DNA of 9,206 nt from an uncultured Caulobacteraceae bacterium (GTDB taxonomy: Bacteria > Pseudomonadota > Alphaproteobacteria > Caulobacterales > Caulobacteraceae), in contig CALFYB010000068.1 in assembly GCA_937952995.1 (NCBI GenBank), forward strand, positions 1 to 9,206. Direction: 5' to 3'. Of this stretch, positions 1 to 6,481 are shown piece by piece (position 1 is the stretch's first letter; each line of letters begins with the position of its first letter). The notes under the pieces are model-generated. The model had not been told where the DNA came from. It was given only the letters and a program-made list of their open reading frames with translations, and ran no database searches. A program made the translations under genes and the position numbers.

Positions 1-426
1 GACGATGGTGGTCTCGTGGGCCTTGGCCGCATAGTCCGCGACCTTGGTTGTATCGAGGCTAGCCGGATCGATGTTCATGCCCGCGCCGGGCTGCACGACA
101 TTGGCCACGATCAGGCCGATGATCAGGGCCAAGGTCGAGAAGGTCAGGAAATAGGCGAAGGCCTTGGCGGTGGCCCGGCCAAAGGTTTTCAGATCGCTCA
201 TCCCAGCAATGCCGGTGACGATGGTCAGAAAGATCACCGGCCCGATGACCATCTTGACGATCTTGATAAAGGCATCACCAAGTGGCTTGAGCGACTCGCC
301 CAAGGCCGGGTTGAAGTGACCGATCAGGGCCCCCGCTGTGATGGCGATCAGCACCTGAAAATAGAGATGGCTGTACCAAGGGGTCTTGCTCGCCCCGTCC
401 GTCATCGTCTCTGCCGTTGTCATCAT
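1..426 (-). CDS. dctA: DctA-type C4-dicarboxylate:cation symporter, N-terminal part (runs off the left edge)
   Basis: This is an inner-membrane carrier of the dicarboxylate/amino acid:cation symporter (DAACS) family, whose DctA members import succinate, fumarate and malate with protons or sodium. I translated the minus strand by hand, giving 142 residues with no stop. Characteristic stretches are WYSHLYFQVLIAI near residue 17, LKPLGDAFIKIVKMVIGPVIF near 47-67, VTGIAGMSDLKTFGRA, and NVVQPGAGMNIDP near 112-124, which closely resemble the start of E. coli DctA. The family is about 430 residues long, so roughly two thirds lies beyond position 1. Two adjacent ATG codons (426 and 423) follow a GCGGGGCGG sequence; 423 has the better ribosome-binding spacing, and an ATG at 405 is also possible. 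It lies 55 bases downstream of the Nramp gene on the same strand. The family is certain; the exact substrate is inferred, since glutamate carriers share the fold. Confidence 0.9.
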   Translation of the reverse strand, partial: MMTTAETMTDGASKTPWYSHLYFQVLIAITAGALIGHFNPALGESLKPLGDAFIKIVKMVIGPVIFLTIVTGIAGMSDLKTFGRATAKAFAYFLTFSTLALIIGLIVANVVQPGAGMNIDPASLDTTKVADYAAKAHETTIV

Positions 427-438
427 CCGCCCCGCTTT

Positions 439-456
439 AATCTTGTCCGCAAGATT
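439..456. repeat. Perfect 7-bp inverted repeat in the dctA leader
   Basis: The arms AATCTTG (439-445) and CAAGATT (450-456) are exact reverse complements separated by four bases, about 13 bases before the dctA ATG pair. In the minus-strand transcript the hairpin is followed by AAAGCGGGG and not by a run of U, so it does not look like an intrinsic terminator. It could be a small operator, a leader hairpin near the ribosome-binding site, or chance. No function is shown. Confidence 0.4.
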
Positions 457-481
457 GCCGGGTCCGAGGTCAGACGCAAGC

Positions 482-1765
482 CTACATAACCAAGAACATG
501 GCGGTGACGGCGACGGCCATGATCACGGTCGCGGCCCAGCCAAAGATCCTCTGACCCGGCGTCGCGACAAAGGCCCCCATCCGCTTGCGATTGGTGGCGA
601 CCACCATCATCGCCGCCATGATCGGAACCGAGATGACGCCGTTGACCACCGCGCTCCAATAGAGGGCCTTGATCGGGTCGATGGGACTGAAGCCGAGCGC
701 CACACCCAAGATCATGGCCGCCGCGATCACGCCGTAGAACCCGCGCGCCTCATAGGCTTTACGCTCTAGCCCTTCGGGCCAGCCGCGCGCCTCGGCGATG
801 GCATAGGCGGCAGATCCCGCCAGCACGGGAACCGCCAATAGGCCGGTTCCGATGATGCCGAGACTGAACAGCAGGAAGGCAGCCTCTCCGGCAACCGGGC
901 GCAGGGCCATGGCCGCTTGGGCTGCCGTCTCGATCTTGTCGATGCCCTGATCATGCAACGCCACCGCTGCGGCCAGGATGATCGCCATGCTGATCAGGTT
1001 GGAAAAGGCCATGCCGACATAGGTATCGAGGCCAATCCGGCGAAGCTGCGCGGGGGCCTCTTCGGGATGGGTGCGCAGGTCATGGTCCAGCGGCGCGGCA
1101 TCGAGGTCCTCGACCTCCTGCGAACTTTGCCAGAAGAACATGTAGGGGCTGATGGTCGTGCCAAAAACGGCCACGACCATGGTCAAGGTGTCACGGTTCC
1201 ACGTCAGGTGCGGCCAGACCGTGCGGGCAGCGACCTCGAGCCACGGCACCTGCACCGTCATCACCACCGCAACATAGGAAAATAGCGACAGGGTCAGCCA
1301 TTTCAGCACCCGCACATAGCGGTGATAGGGCATCAAGACCTGCAGCATCAGCGACAGGACCCCGAACATCAGGGCAAAGCCATGCTCGCCAAAACCAAGC
1401 ACGAGGGCCGAGGCCTGGCCCATAGCGGCAATATCGGCGGCGATGTTCAAGGTGTTGGTGAAGAACAGCAAACCGACCAGAACATTCAGCACCACTGGCG
1501 GAAAGGTCTGTTTGATATTGCTGGCCAGACCTTGACCCGTGACCCGCCCGATCCGGGCGCTGACCGACTGGATCGCCGCCATCAGAGGAAAGGTCGCGAC
1601 AATGGTCCAGAGCATATTGAGGCCGAACACGGCCCCAGCCTGCGAATGGGTCGATATCCCGCCGGGATCGACATCGGCCGCGCCGGTAATCAGCCCTGGA
1701 CCGAGATTGCTCAGCAGGGATCTCTTGCGAGGCGTTGGGGGCACAAGAGGTTTAGGAATTTGCAA
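482..1765 (-). CDS. Nramp-family divalent metal transporter with a non-canonical metal site
   Basis: This is a polytopic inner-membrane protein of 427 residues, close to the usual Nramp length, with about eleven hydrophobic segments of the LeuT-like fold. The TM1 unwound motif reads DVDPGG (residues 31-36) where manganese and iron transporters have DPGN. The TM6 motif reads TISPYMFFWQ (204-213) where they have an MPH core, so the metal-binding Met is Ser206 and the His is Tyr208. Asp33 is kept. A TM3 acidic residue is also present in NIAADIAAMG (107-116). The start is TTG at 1765: there is no in-frame ATG between it and an upstream stop, and GGAAGG lies seven bases before it. It sits between the alkyl sulfatase (75 bases upstream) and dctA (55 bases downstream). 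Family membership is firm. The substrate is not: the loss of the Met argues against classical Mn/Fe selectivity and would fit a harder ion such as Mg2+, which is inference. Confidence 0.88.
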   Translation of the reverse strand: MQIPKPLVPPTPRKRSLLSNLGPGLITGAADVDPGGISTHSQAGAVFGLNMLWTIVATFPLMAAIQSVSARIGRVTGQGLASNIKQTFPPVVLNVLVGLLFFTNTLNIAADIAAMGQASALVLGFGEHGFALMFGVLSLMLQVLMPYHRYVRVLKWLTLSLFSYVAVVMTVQVPWLEVAARTVWPHLTWNRDTLTMVVAVFGTTISPYMFFWQSSQEVEDLDAAPLDHDLRTHPEEAPAQLRRIGLDTYVGMAFSNLISMAIILAAAVALHDQGIDKIETAAQAAMALRPVAGEAAFLLFSLGIIGTGLLAVPVLAGSAAYAIAEARGWPEGLERKAYEARGFYGVIAAAMILGVALGFSPIDPIKALYWSAVVNGVISVPIMAAMMVVATNRKRMGAFVATPGQRIFGWAATVIMAVAVTAMFLVM

Positions 1766-1772
1766 GGACGTG

Positions 1773-1778
1773 CCTTCC
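1773..1778 (-). promoter_or_regulatory. Ribosome-binding site supporting the TTG start of the Nramp gene
   Basis: Read on the minus strand the bases are GGAAGG, seven bases before TTG at 1765. The upstream reading frame is closed by TAG at about 1823-1825 with no ATG or GTG between, so this site decides the start. Confidence 0.6.
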
Positions 1779-1786
1779 AGTCGGGA

Positions 1787-1815
1787 CCAGCCAAAACCCT
1801 TGTGCCTTTGGCCAG
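1787..1815 (-). repeat. Inverted repeat between the alkyl sulfatase and Nramp genes
   Basis: In the minus-strand transcript CTGGCCAAA can pair with TTTGGCTGG across an 11-base loop, giving nine pairs of which two are G-U wobbles. The same two positions would be mismatches on the plus strand, so the full stem forms only in the direction of transcription. No U-tract follows, so a classical terminator is not supported. It may modulate read-through from the sulfatase into the Nramp gene, or be chance. Confidence 0.3.
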
Positions 1816-1840
1816 CCCCTGTCTATGGAATTAGATAGTT

Positions 1841-3808
1841 TCAGGGCCGCGTAACAATCGGGAAGTCGCCGCCGCCCTTGTCGAACAGCTCGGTCAGCTT
1901 GGCGAAGGCCCGCACATCCCCGTCGATCTTGGCCTTTCCGGTCATCACTGCAGACGCCAACGACGTGCCCATCAAGATGCTCTGCAAGAACAGGGGACGG
2001 GCCACGGTCAAGGTCGCATCCACCGGTCCCGGCGCTGCGCCCGGTTCAGCAATCAGAACGCCGTTGCGCACGCGCAGATAAACGCTCTCATTGCGGTCCG
2101 GAAACACCATGGCCAGCTTGAGGTTGACGCCCTCGGCCTTTGCCGCGTCAAGCCGCACGGACAACAGATCGAACAGCATCGCGGTCGGCAGATTGGCCAC
2201 CATGTCGCTGGACATCGGCAGGCTGGACGCCTTTTGCACGCCCTTACGCAGCTCGGTTGCGCCCATCAGATAGATATTGCGACCCAACGAGCTTTCCTGC
2301 TGATAGCCCAACTGGTCATAGGCGCTGGCCAGCATCTCGCGGGCAGCGACATTGGCGGCGTCGGCCATCACCACATTGTTCAGCAAGGTTGCCGCCCAGC
2401 TATAGTCACCCTTGTCGATCGACAGCTTGGCCAAGGCCATCACCTTGTCGGCCCCGCCCATCGCCGCGACATAGCGCTTGCCCTCCTCGGCGGGGGGCAG
2501 ATCGGCCAGATGCACCGGATTGGCGTCGTACCAGCCCATATAGCGCTGATAGACCGCGCGGCTGTTGAACCGCATGGTCCCGTAATAGCCCTTATTGTAC
2601 CAGCTATCGTTCAAGGCCTTAGGCAGGACGACCTTGGCGGCGATCTCTTCGCCGGTCAGGCCTTGGTTCATCAGCCGCACCGACTGATCGTGCAGGAACT
2701 TGTAGGCGTCGCGGTGGTTTTCCAAGAAGCCGTTGACCTCCGCCTTACCAAAGCGCGGCCAGCCGTGGCTGGTGAACATGATGTCGCTATTGGCCCCATA
2801 GAGGCGGACTGACTCGGTCAGATATTCCGCCCAGGCCTTGGCATCGCGCACCAGAGCGCCGCGCGGGGTCAGGACATTGTGCATCGACACATTGGCATTC
2901 TCAGCCATGCACAGAATATGCAGGTCGGGCAGGAAGAAGTTCATCTCAGAAGGGGCTTCGGTGCCCGGCGTGATCTGGAACTGGACCCGCACCCCATCAA
3001 GGACCATCTCTTCGCCGGTCTTGGTGATCAACACGTTGGGCGCGATCAGGGTGACGGTGCCTTTGGACACGGCAAGACCGATGCCGCTGCCCATCTGGCC
3101 CTCGGGTCCAGGCTTGAGGAAATGGCCAAACTGATAGGTGGCGCGGCGGTTCATGGCCGTTCCGGCAATGATGTTTTCCGAGACCGCCTGTTCCATGAAG
3201 CCTTGGGGGGCGATGACCTGAACCTTGCCGTCATCGACGTCCTTCTGGTCGATCATCCCCTTGACGCCGCCGAAATGGTCGCCGTGGCTGTGGGTGTAGA
3301 TCATAGCCACGATGGGTCGAACGCCGAGCTTCTCATTGACCAGTTCGAGCGCAGCCTTAGCCACCTCGGCGCTGGTCAGGGGGTCAACGACGATCCAACC
3401 GGTCTTGCCCTTGATGAAGGTCACATTGGAAATGTCGAAGCCGCGCACCTGCCAGATGGTGTCGGACACTTGGAACAGGCCCGACTTTGCCAGCACCTGA
3501 TCGTGACGCCAAAGGCTAGGATTGACCGTGTCGGGCGCGTCACCCTTGACGAAATTGTAGGCGTTTAGGTCCCAGACCACCTCGCCGTCGGCCCGCTTGA
3601 TGATCGGGTCAGTCCGGGTGCCAAGATAGCCGCGCGAGGCAAAGTCAAAATCCTGACGGTCAGCGAACGGCAAGCTCTTGGCCAGAGCCGCCTGCGCCGC
3701 CTTGGTCGCGGCCGACGCCGGGTCCGCCGCATGGGCCGGAACAGCGGCCAAGGCAGCCATGGCCACCATACTCATCAGGGTCTTTCGCAACATCATGTCC
3801 AGGTCCAT
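1841..3808 (-). CDS. Exported metallo-beta-lactamase-fold alkyl sulfatase (SdsA1/BDS1 type)
   Basis: This class hydrolyses primary alkyl sulfates such as dodecyl sulfate to alcohol and sulfate with a two-zinc centre. The protein is 655 residues, the usual length. A signal peptide is visible: charged start, hydrophobic core MSMVAMAALAAVP, probable cleavage after AHA at residue 27. The zinc motif THSHGDHFGG gives His173, His175, Asp177 and His178; Glu284 (PGTEAPSEMN), Glu303 (CMAENANVSMHN) and His348 (FTSHGWPRFG) complete the ligand set, with spacing matching SdsA1. Residues about 360-500 form the dimerisation domain and about 525-650 an SCP2-like substrate-recruiting domain. The first ATG has little ribosome-binding sequence; ATGs at 3796 or 3793 would give a more typical signal peptide (MLRKTLMSM). 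The gene follows the CMD-fold gene by 72 bases. Enzyme class is firm; the native substrate is unknown and could be another sulfate ester. Confidence 0.92.
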   Translation of the reverse strand: MDLDMMLRKTLMSMVAMAALAAVPAHAADPASAATKAAQAALAKSLPFADRQDFDFASRGYLGTRTDPIIKRADGEVVWDLNAYNFVKGDAPDTVNPSLWRHDQVLAKSGLFQVSDTIWQVRGFDISNVTFIKGKTGWIVVDPLTSAEVAKAALELVNEKLGVRPIVAMIYTHSHGDHFGGVKGMIDQKDVDDGKVQVIAPQGFMEQAVSENIIAGTAMNRRATYQFGHFLKPGPEGQMGSGIGLAVSKGTVTLIAPNVLITKTGEEMVLDGVRVQFQITPGTEAPSEMNFFLPDLHILCMAENANVSMHNVLTPRGALVRDAKAWAEYLTESVRLYGANSDIMFTSHGWPRFGKAEVNGFLENHRDAYKFLHDQSVRLMNQGLTGEEIAAKVVLPKALNDSWYNKGYYGTMRFNSRAVYQRYMGWYDANPVHLADLPPAEEGKRYVAAMGGADKVMALAKLSIDKGDYSWAATLLNNVVMADAANVAAREMLASAYDQLGYQQESSLGRNIYLMGATELRKGVQKASSLPMSSDMVANLPTAMLFDLLSVRLDAAKAEGVNLKLAMVFPDRNESVYLRVRNGVLIAEPGAAPGPVDATLTVARPLFLQSILMGTSLASAVMTGKAKIDGDVRAFAKLTELFDKGGGDFPIVTRP

Positions 3809-3880
3809 TCAAGGGTTCGGCGCGGCCGATGGGTGTTTGAAAATAGACAGGCCGTCTTGGGGCCATCTCGTCTTGATCGT

Positions 3881-4447
3881 CTAAAGGGCCTTGTCCATGC
3901 CCGGCAGGTTCAAGGGTGGGCGGTCACCGCCCATCTGTTCTTGGGTCTCAATGTCCACGTCAAATGTGACAAGGAAACGCGAGATCATGAAATAGTAGCC
4001 GCAGGTGATGACCAGCTCTTGCAGGGGGCGAAGGCCAATCAGGTCCATCATCTGATTGAACTGTTCATCGCTGGGGCGACCGAGCGCCAGCACGGTCTCG
4101 ACCATCGCACAGACCGCCTGCTCCAGCGGCGTCAAGGCGGCCATGTCGCCCGCAATGACCGCATCGATCCGCGCATCGGCGATCTTGAAGGCCTGAGCGA
4201 TGCGGCGGTGCTGATAGACCTCGTAGGTCGATCCGGTGATGACCCCGACCCGCAGGATCACGATCTCGCGCAGCCAAGGGTCAAGTTGGGTATGGGAGAG
4301 AATCTGATTGCCCAGCTTGGTGACGCCGTCGACCAGATCGCCGCTGTGGGCCAGCATCGCGAACAGATTCAGCGGCGGCAGCTTATCCATCGCCGCCTTG
4401 GCCCGGCCCTCAAGCTTTGAGCGATCAAAATAGGGTACGCGCGCCAT
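3881..4447 (-). CDS. Carboxymuconolactone decarboxylase-fold protein without the AhpD cysteines
   Basis: This is a 188-residue, mostly helical cytoplasmic protein of the CMD/AhpD-like superfamily. The hallmark block is REIVILRVGVITGSTYEVYQH (about residues 60-80): Glu61, the Gly/Tyr segment and His80 are kept. In the peroxidase AhpD this block carries CxxCxxxH; here the two Cys positions are Ser73 and Glu76, so disulfide-based peroxidase chemistry is excluded. The only cysteines seen, near 113 and 149, are far from that motif. I place the start at the second of two ATGs: GGAGG at 4454-4458 is six bases before ATG 4447 but directly abuts ATG 4453, which is too close for initiation. The gene lies between the ED operon and the alkyl sulfatase, 83 bases after the XRE gene. 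Related proteins are annotated as decarboxylases or left unnamed; the reaction cannot be told from the sequence. Confidence 0.85.
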   Translation of the reverse strand: MARVPYFDRSKLEGRAKAAMDKLPPLNLFAMLAHSGDLVDGVTKLGNQILSHTQLDPWLREIVILRVGVITGSTYEVYQHRRIAQAFKIADARIDAVIAGDMAALTPLEQAVCAMVETVLALGRPSDEQFNQMMDLIGLRPLQELVITCGYYFMISRFLVTFDVDIETQEQMGGDRPPLNLPGMDKAL

Positions 4448-4453
4448 CTGCAT

Positions 4454-4458
4454 CCTCC
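4454..4458 (-). promoter_or_regulatory. Ribosome-binding site deciding the start of the CMD-fold gene
   Basis: The minus-strand bases are GGAGG. The distance to ATG 4447 is six bases, which is ideal; the distance to the earlier ATG 4453 is zero. This favours the shorter protein beginning MARVPYFDRS. Confidence 0.7.
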
Positions 4459-4464
4459 GTGGGT

Positions 4465-4484
4465 GCCCGTCTTGAACGGCGGGC
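4465..4484. repeat. GC-rich inverted repeat between the XRE and CMD-fold genes
   Basis: GCCCG (4465-4469) and CGGGC (4480-4484) are perfect inverted arms around ten bases. The repeat lies after the end of the ED operon and just before the ribosome-binding site of the CMD-fold gene. In the minus-strand transcript it is followed by ACCCACGG, not a U-run, so it is at best a weak or factor-assisted terminator. The rest of this 83-base gap shows no convincing promoter. Confidence 0.3.
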
Positions 4485-4530
4485 TTGGAGGACGACTGTC
4501 TCAGATTTTGTTCGCGTAGGCCATGGGCTG

Positions 4531-4830
4531 TTAGGCTGAAAGACGCTCAGATTGGGGACGGTTCAAGGGCGCAAAGGCTGGGCCCCGTAATCCATCAAAA
4601 CGCGCAGCGGCCCGCCCGAACAGGTCGACAGGATCAAGATCCAATGCGCGGGCGATGATGTAGAACTCCAAAAGCTCCACCCGCCGCTGGCGTTGTTCAA
4701 TGGCGCAGATATGGGACTGGACCTTGCCAATGCGGCGGGCCAGAGCGCGCTGGGTGAGGCCAGCCGCCAGCCTCGCCTCGATCAGCAGGTCGACCAGTTC
4801 AGCATAGTCGTCGGTAAAGATGGCATTCAT
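4531..4830 (-). CDS. Small XRE-family helix-turn-helix regulator at the end of the ED operon
   Basis: This is a 99-residue single-domain DNA-binding protein. The Cro/C1-type helix-turn-helix runs from about residue 13 to 72: LTQRALARRIG (25-35) is the second helix and turn, and KVQSHICAIEQRQRR (36-50) contains the recognition helix, followed by LEFYIIARALDLDPVDLF. The C-terminal tail (about 73-99) has no known sensor domain. I chose ATG 4830, preceded by GGGGTG at a six-base distance. An in-frame GTG at 4839 would overlap the eda stop as GTGA and add three residues; the still longer frame to 4890 overlaps eda coding sequence and reads as a Cys/Arg-rich artefact. The gene is five bases from eda and is presumably co-transcribed. 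It may regulate the ED operon or the neighbouring genes, but no operator or effector can be seen here. Confidence 0.85.
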   Translation of the reverse strand: MNAIFTDDYAELVDLLIEARLAAGLTQRALARRIGKVQSHICAIEQRQRRVELLEFYIIARALDLDPVDLFGRAAARFDGLRGPAFAPLNRPQSERLSA

Positions 4831-4838
4831 GGCATTCA
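4821..4838. repeat. Exact 9-bp tandem duplication at the eda stop / regulator start
   Basis: TGGCATTCA occurs twice with no gap (4821-4829 and 4830-4838). On the minus strand the unit is TGAATGCCA. The first unit read supplies the TGA stop of eda and the GTGA overlap; the second supplies the ATG of the regulator, so the frame reads GTG-AAT-GCC-ATG-AAT-GCC. With one copy, the regulator would have only the GTG start. Confidence 0.75.
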
Positions 4839-5468
4839 CCCCGGAAAGGCAGCAACAGCGGCGGCAGCGCGGGCGGTGATCTCGCCCCAATTACCCGCAC
4901 GGATCAGATCCAGCGGCGCAATCCAAGTGCCGCCAACACAGAGCACATTGGGCTCGGCCAGATAGGCTCCGGCATTGTCCAAACTCACCCCGCCCGTGGG
5001 ACAGAACATGGCCTCACCGAGCGGCCCGGCCAGCGCTCGAAGCATCGGCACACCGCCAACGATCGAGGCGGGAAAAAGCTTCATCGTCGTCATCCCAGCG
5101 GCCAAAACAGCCATCACTTCCGACGCCGTGGCCACACCGGGCACAAAGGGAATGGGCGAGGTCTTGGCGGCGATCAGCAGATCCGGCGTTGATCCGGGTG
5201 ACAAGGCAAAGGTTGCACCAGCCTCAGCCACTGCGCTCAGATCCGCCGGAGACAGAACCGTTCCGGCCCCCACCGCCATCTGCGGCACGTGGCGAGCGAT
5301 GGCCTCGATCCCGGGCAAACCGGCCGGGGTGCGCAAGGTCACCTCAATGGCGGTCAAGCCACCCTCTAGCAGGGCATGGGCCAAGGGAACCGCCTGATCC
5401 GCTGCCGAGAGCGTCACCACCGGCATGATCCGTGCCTTGCGGAACAGGGCTTGAATGTCGATGGTCAT
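4836..5468 (-). CDS. eda: 2-dehydro-3-deoxy-phosphogluconate (KDPG) aldolase
   Basis: This enzyme makes the last ED step, splitting KDPG into pyruvate and glyceraldehyde-3-phosphate in the cytoplasm. It is a class I aldolase of 210 residues, the usual length of the TIM-barrel family. The catalytic residues are in place: Glu42 and Arg46 in IEVTLRT (41-47), Thr70 in VGAGT (66-70), and the Schiff-base lysine Lys130 in TTMKLFPA (127-134). Phosphate-binding PTGGVSLDN (157-165) and VGGTW (178-182) follow. The ATG overlaps the glk stop codon in the sequence ATGA, and AAGGGA lies about eleven bases upstream, a layout typical of translational coupling. In Caulobacter crescentus, as I recall, eda lies apart from the zwf cluster, so its position here is a small difference. 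The function is very well supported. Confidence 0.97.
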   Translation of the reverse strand: MTIDIQALFRKARIMPVVTLSAADQAVPLAHALLEGGLTAIEVTLRTPAGLPGIEAIARHVPQMAVGAGTVLSPADLSAVAEAGATFALSPGSTPDLLIAAKTSPIPFVPGVATASEVMAVLAAGMTTMKLFPASIVGGVPMLRALAGPLGEAMFCPTGGVSLDNAGAYLAEPNVLCVGGTWIAPLDLIRAGNWGEITARAAAAVAAFPG

Positions 5469-6472
5469 GAGGGTGACTTTCCCTTGAGGTTGGCGGGCAA
5501 TAGCAGATTGGCCGCGCCCAAAAGGCCCGGCTGGGGGTGACGGATCAGCGCGATGGGCAAGGTGGTAAGCAGGTGCTGCGACCGGCCCTTGGCCTCAAAC
5601 CGCGAGCGCACCGCTGCTGTATTCAAGAACCGCTTCATGCGCGGGGCCATGCCACCGGCAATGGCGACGGCCGATGCCCCATGGATCAGGGCCACATCGC
5701 TCAGCACTGAGCCAAGGATCAGACAGAACCGCTCGACGGCCTCGACGGCCAAGGGGTCGCTAGCCAACAGGGCCGCTTCTAGGATCGCCGGAGCCCCGGG
5801 CGAGACTTTCGCAGCCCCTCTAATTTCCGACAGGGCCTCATAGAGGTGGCCAAGCCCCGGCCCCGAAAGGATGCGCTCATTAGAAATGCGCGGGAACTTG
5901 CCGAGCAGGAGCCGTAGGATTTCGATCTCCAAGGCGTCGATGGGGGCAAAGCTGACATGCCCGCCTTCGCTGGCCAAGATCACCTCGACGCCATCTTCGG
6001 TCAGCATCCGGCCACCGACGCCAAGGCCCGTGCCCGGTCCAACGATCGACACAACACCGGTCAGCCGCTCAGGCCAAGCCGGACCGGGAAGCGATTCCAC
6101 GTCCTGGGCGGTCAGGGCACCAATCGAATGGCCAATGGCGGTGAAGTCATTGACCACCTCGAGCCGCTCGAACCCAAAGGTCTGTTTCAAGCCCTCAATG
6201 CTGAAGGACCAGTCGCGATTGGTCAGCTTGACGTGATCGCCGGTAATCGGACAGGCGACACCAAAAGCCGCTTGGGTGGGACGAAGGTCAGGCTCTAGCC
6301 CATCCAAATAGGCTTGAAGACACAGGGCAAGGGTCGGGAAATCTTCGGCGGCCAAGTCCTGCCGATGGTCGAGGCTCAAGGCTCCGTTGGGATGCCGACA
6401 GGCAAGGGCGAAACGGGCATTGGTTCCGCCAATGTCCGCGACCAGACCGATCTGTGAAAGCCTATCCGTCAT
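5465..6472 (-). CDS. glk: Glucokinase
   Basis: This is an ATP-dependent glucokinase that converts glucose to glucose-6-phosphate and so feeds zwf in the same operon. The 335-residue protein belongs to the bacterial Glk family of the hexokinase/Hsp70 fold, close to the usual length. Seen are the phosphate-1 loop LVADIGGTNARFALA (10-24), the catalytic aspartate Asp109 in VVNDFTAIGHS, GPGTGLGVGG (145-154), the glucose-binding SEGGHVSF (168-175, Glu169 and His172), SNERILSGPGL (197-207, Glu199) and the adenosine-side AIAGGMAPR (270-278). It lacks the CXCGXXGCXE zinc motif of ROK kinases. The ATG lies nine bases after the edd stop; AGGA within the stop region serves as ribosome-binding site. Its place between edd and eda matches the ED cluster of alphaproteobacteria that import free glucose rather than using a glucose PTS. 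Confidence 0.96.
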   Translation of the reverse strand: MTDRLSQIGLVADIGGTNARFALACRHPNGALSLDHRQDLAAEDFPTLALCLQAYLDGLEPDLRPTQAAFGVACPITGDHVKLTNRDWSFSIEGLKQTFGFERLEVVNDFTAIGHSIGALTAQDVESLPGPAWPERLTGVVSIVGPGTGLGVGGRMLTEDGVEVILASEGGHVSFAPIDALEIEILRLLLGKFPRISNERILSGPGLGHLYEALSEIRGAAKVSPGAPAILEAALLASDPLAVEAVERFCLILGSVLSDVALIHGASAVAIAGGMAPRMKRFLNTAAVRSRFEAKGRSQHLLTTLPIALIRHPQPGLLGAANLLLPANLKGKSPS

Positions 6473-6481
6473 CTCAACGTC

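Noticed and set aside
16..769. Plus-strand frames over the left edge
   Set aside because: They are shadows of dctA and the Nramp gene; the minus strand gives clear family sequences.
2234..3568. Two long plus-strand frames (192 and 229 codons) opposite the alkyl sulfatase
   Set aside because: Same-codon-phase shadows of a gene with complete zinc ligands; no ribosome-binding site or recognisable domain.
3853..3875. CGTCTTG repeated twice 16 bases apart in the gap before the alkyl sulfatase
   Set aside because: A 7-base direct repeat in a 72-base gap is too weak to call an operator without comparative data; no promoter boxes are evident there.
3731..4420. A 229-codon plus-strand frame spanning the CMD-fold gene and the intergenic gap
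   Set aside because: Antisense to a conserved family member and of low-complexity HDRQ-rich composition.
4454..4530. Intrinsic terminator at the end of the ED operon
   Set aside because: A GC-rich inverted repeat is present, but the transcript has no U-run after it.
4831..4890. The 20-residue N-terminal extension of the XRE regulator
   Set aside because: It overlaps eda coding sequence, reads as Cys/Arg-rich, and a better start with a ribosome-binding site exists at 4830.
5733..5752. CTCGACGGC direct repeat inside glk
   Set aside because: It encodes a repeated Ala-Val-Glu in a helix and is explained by the protein.
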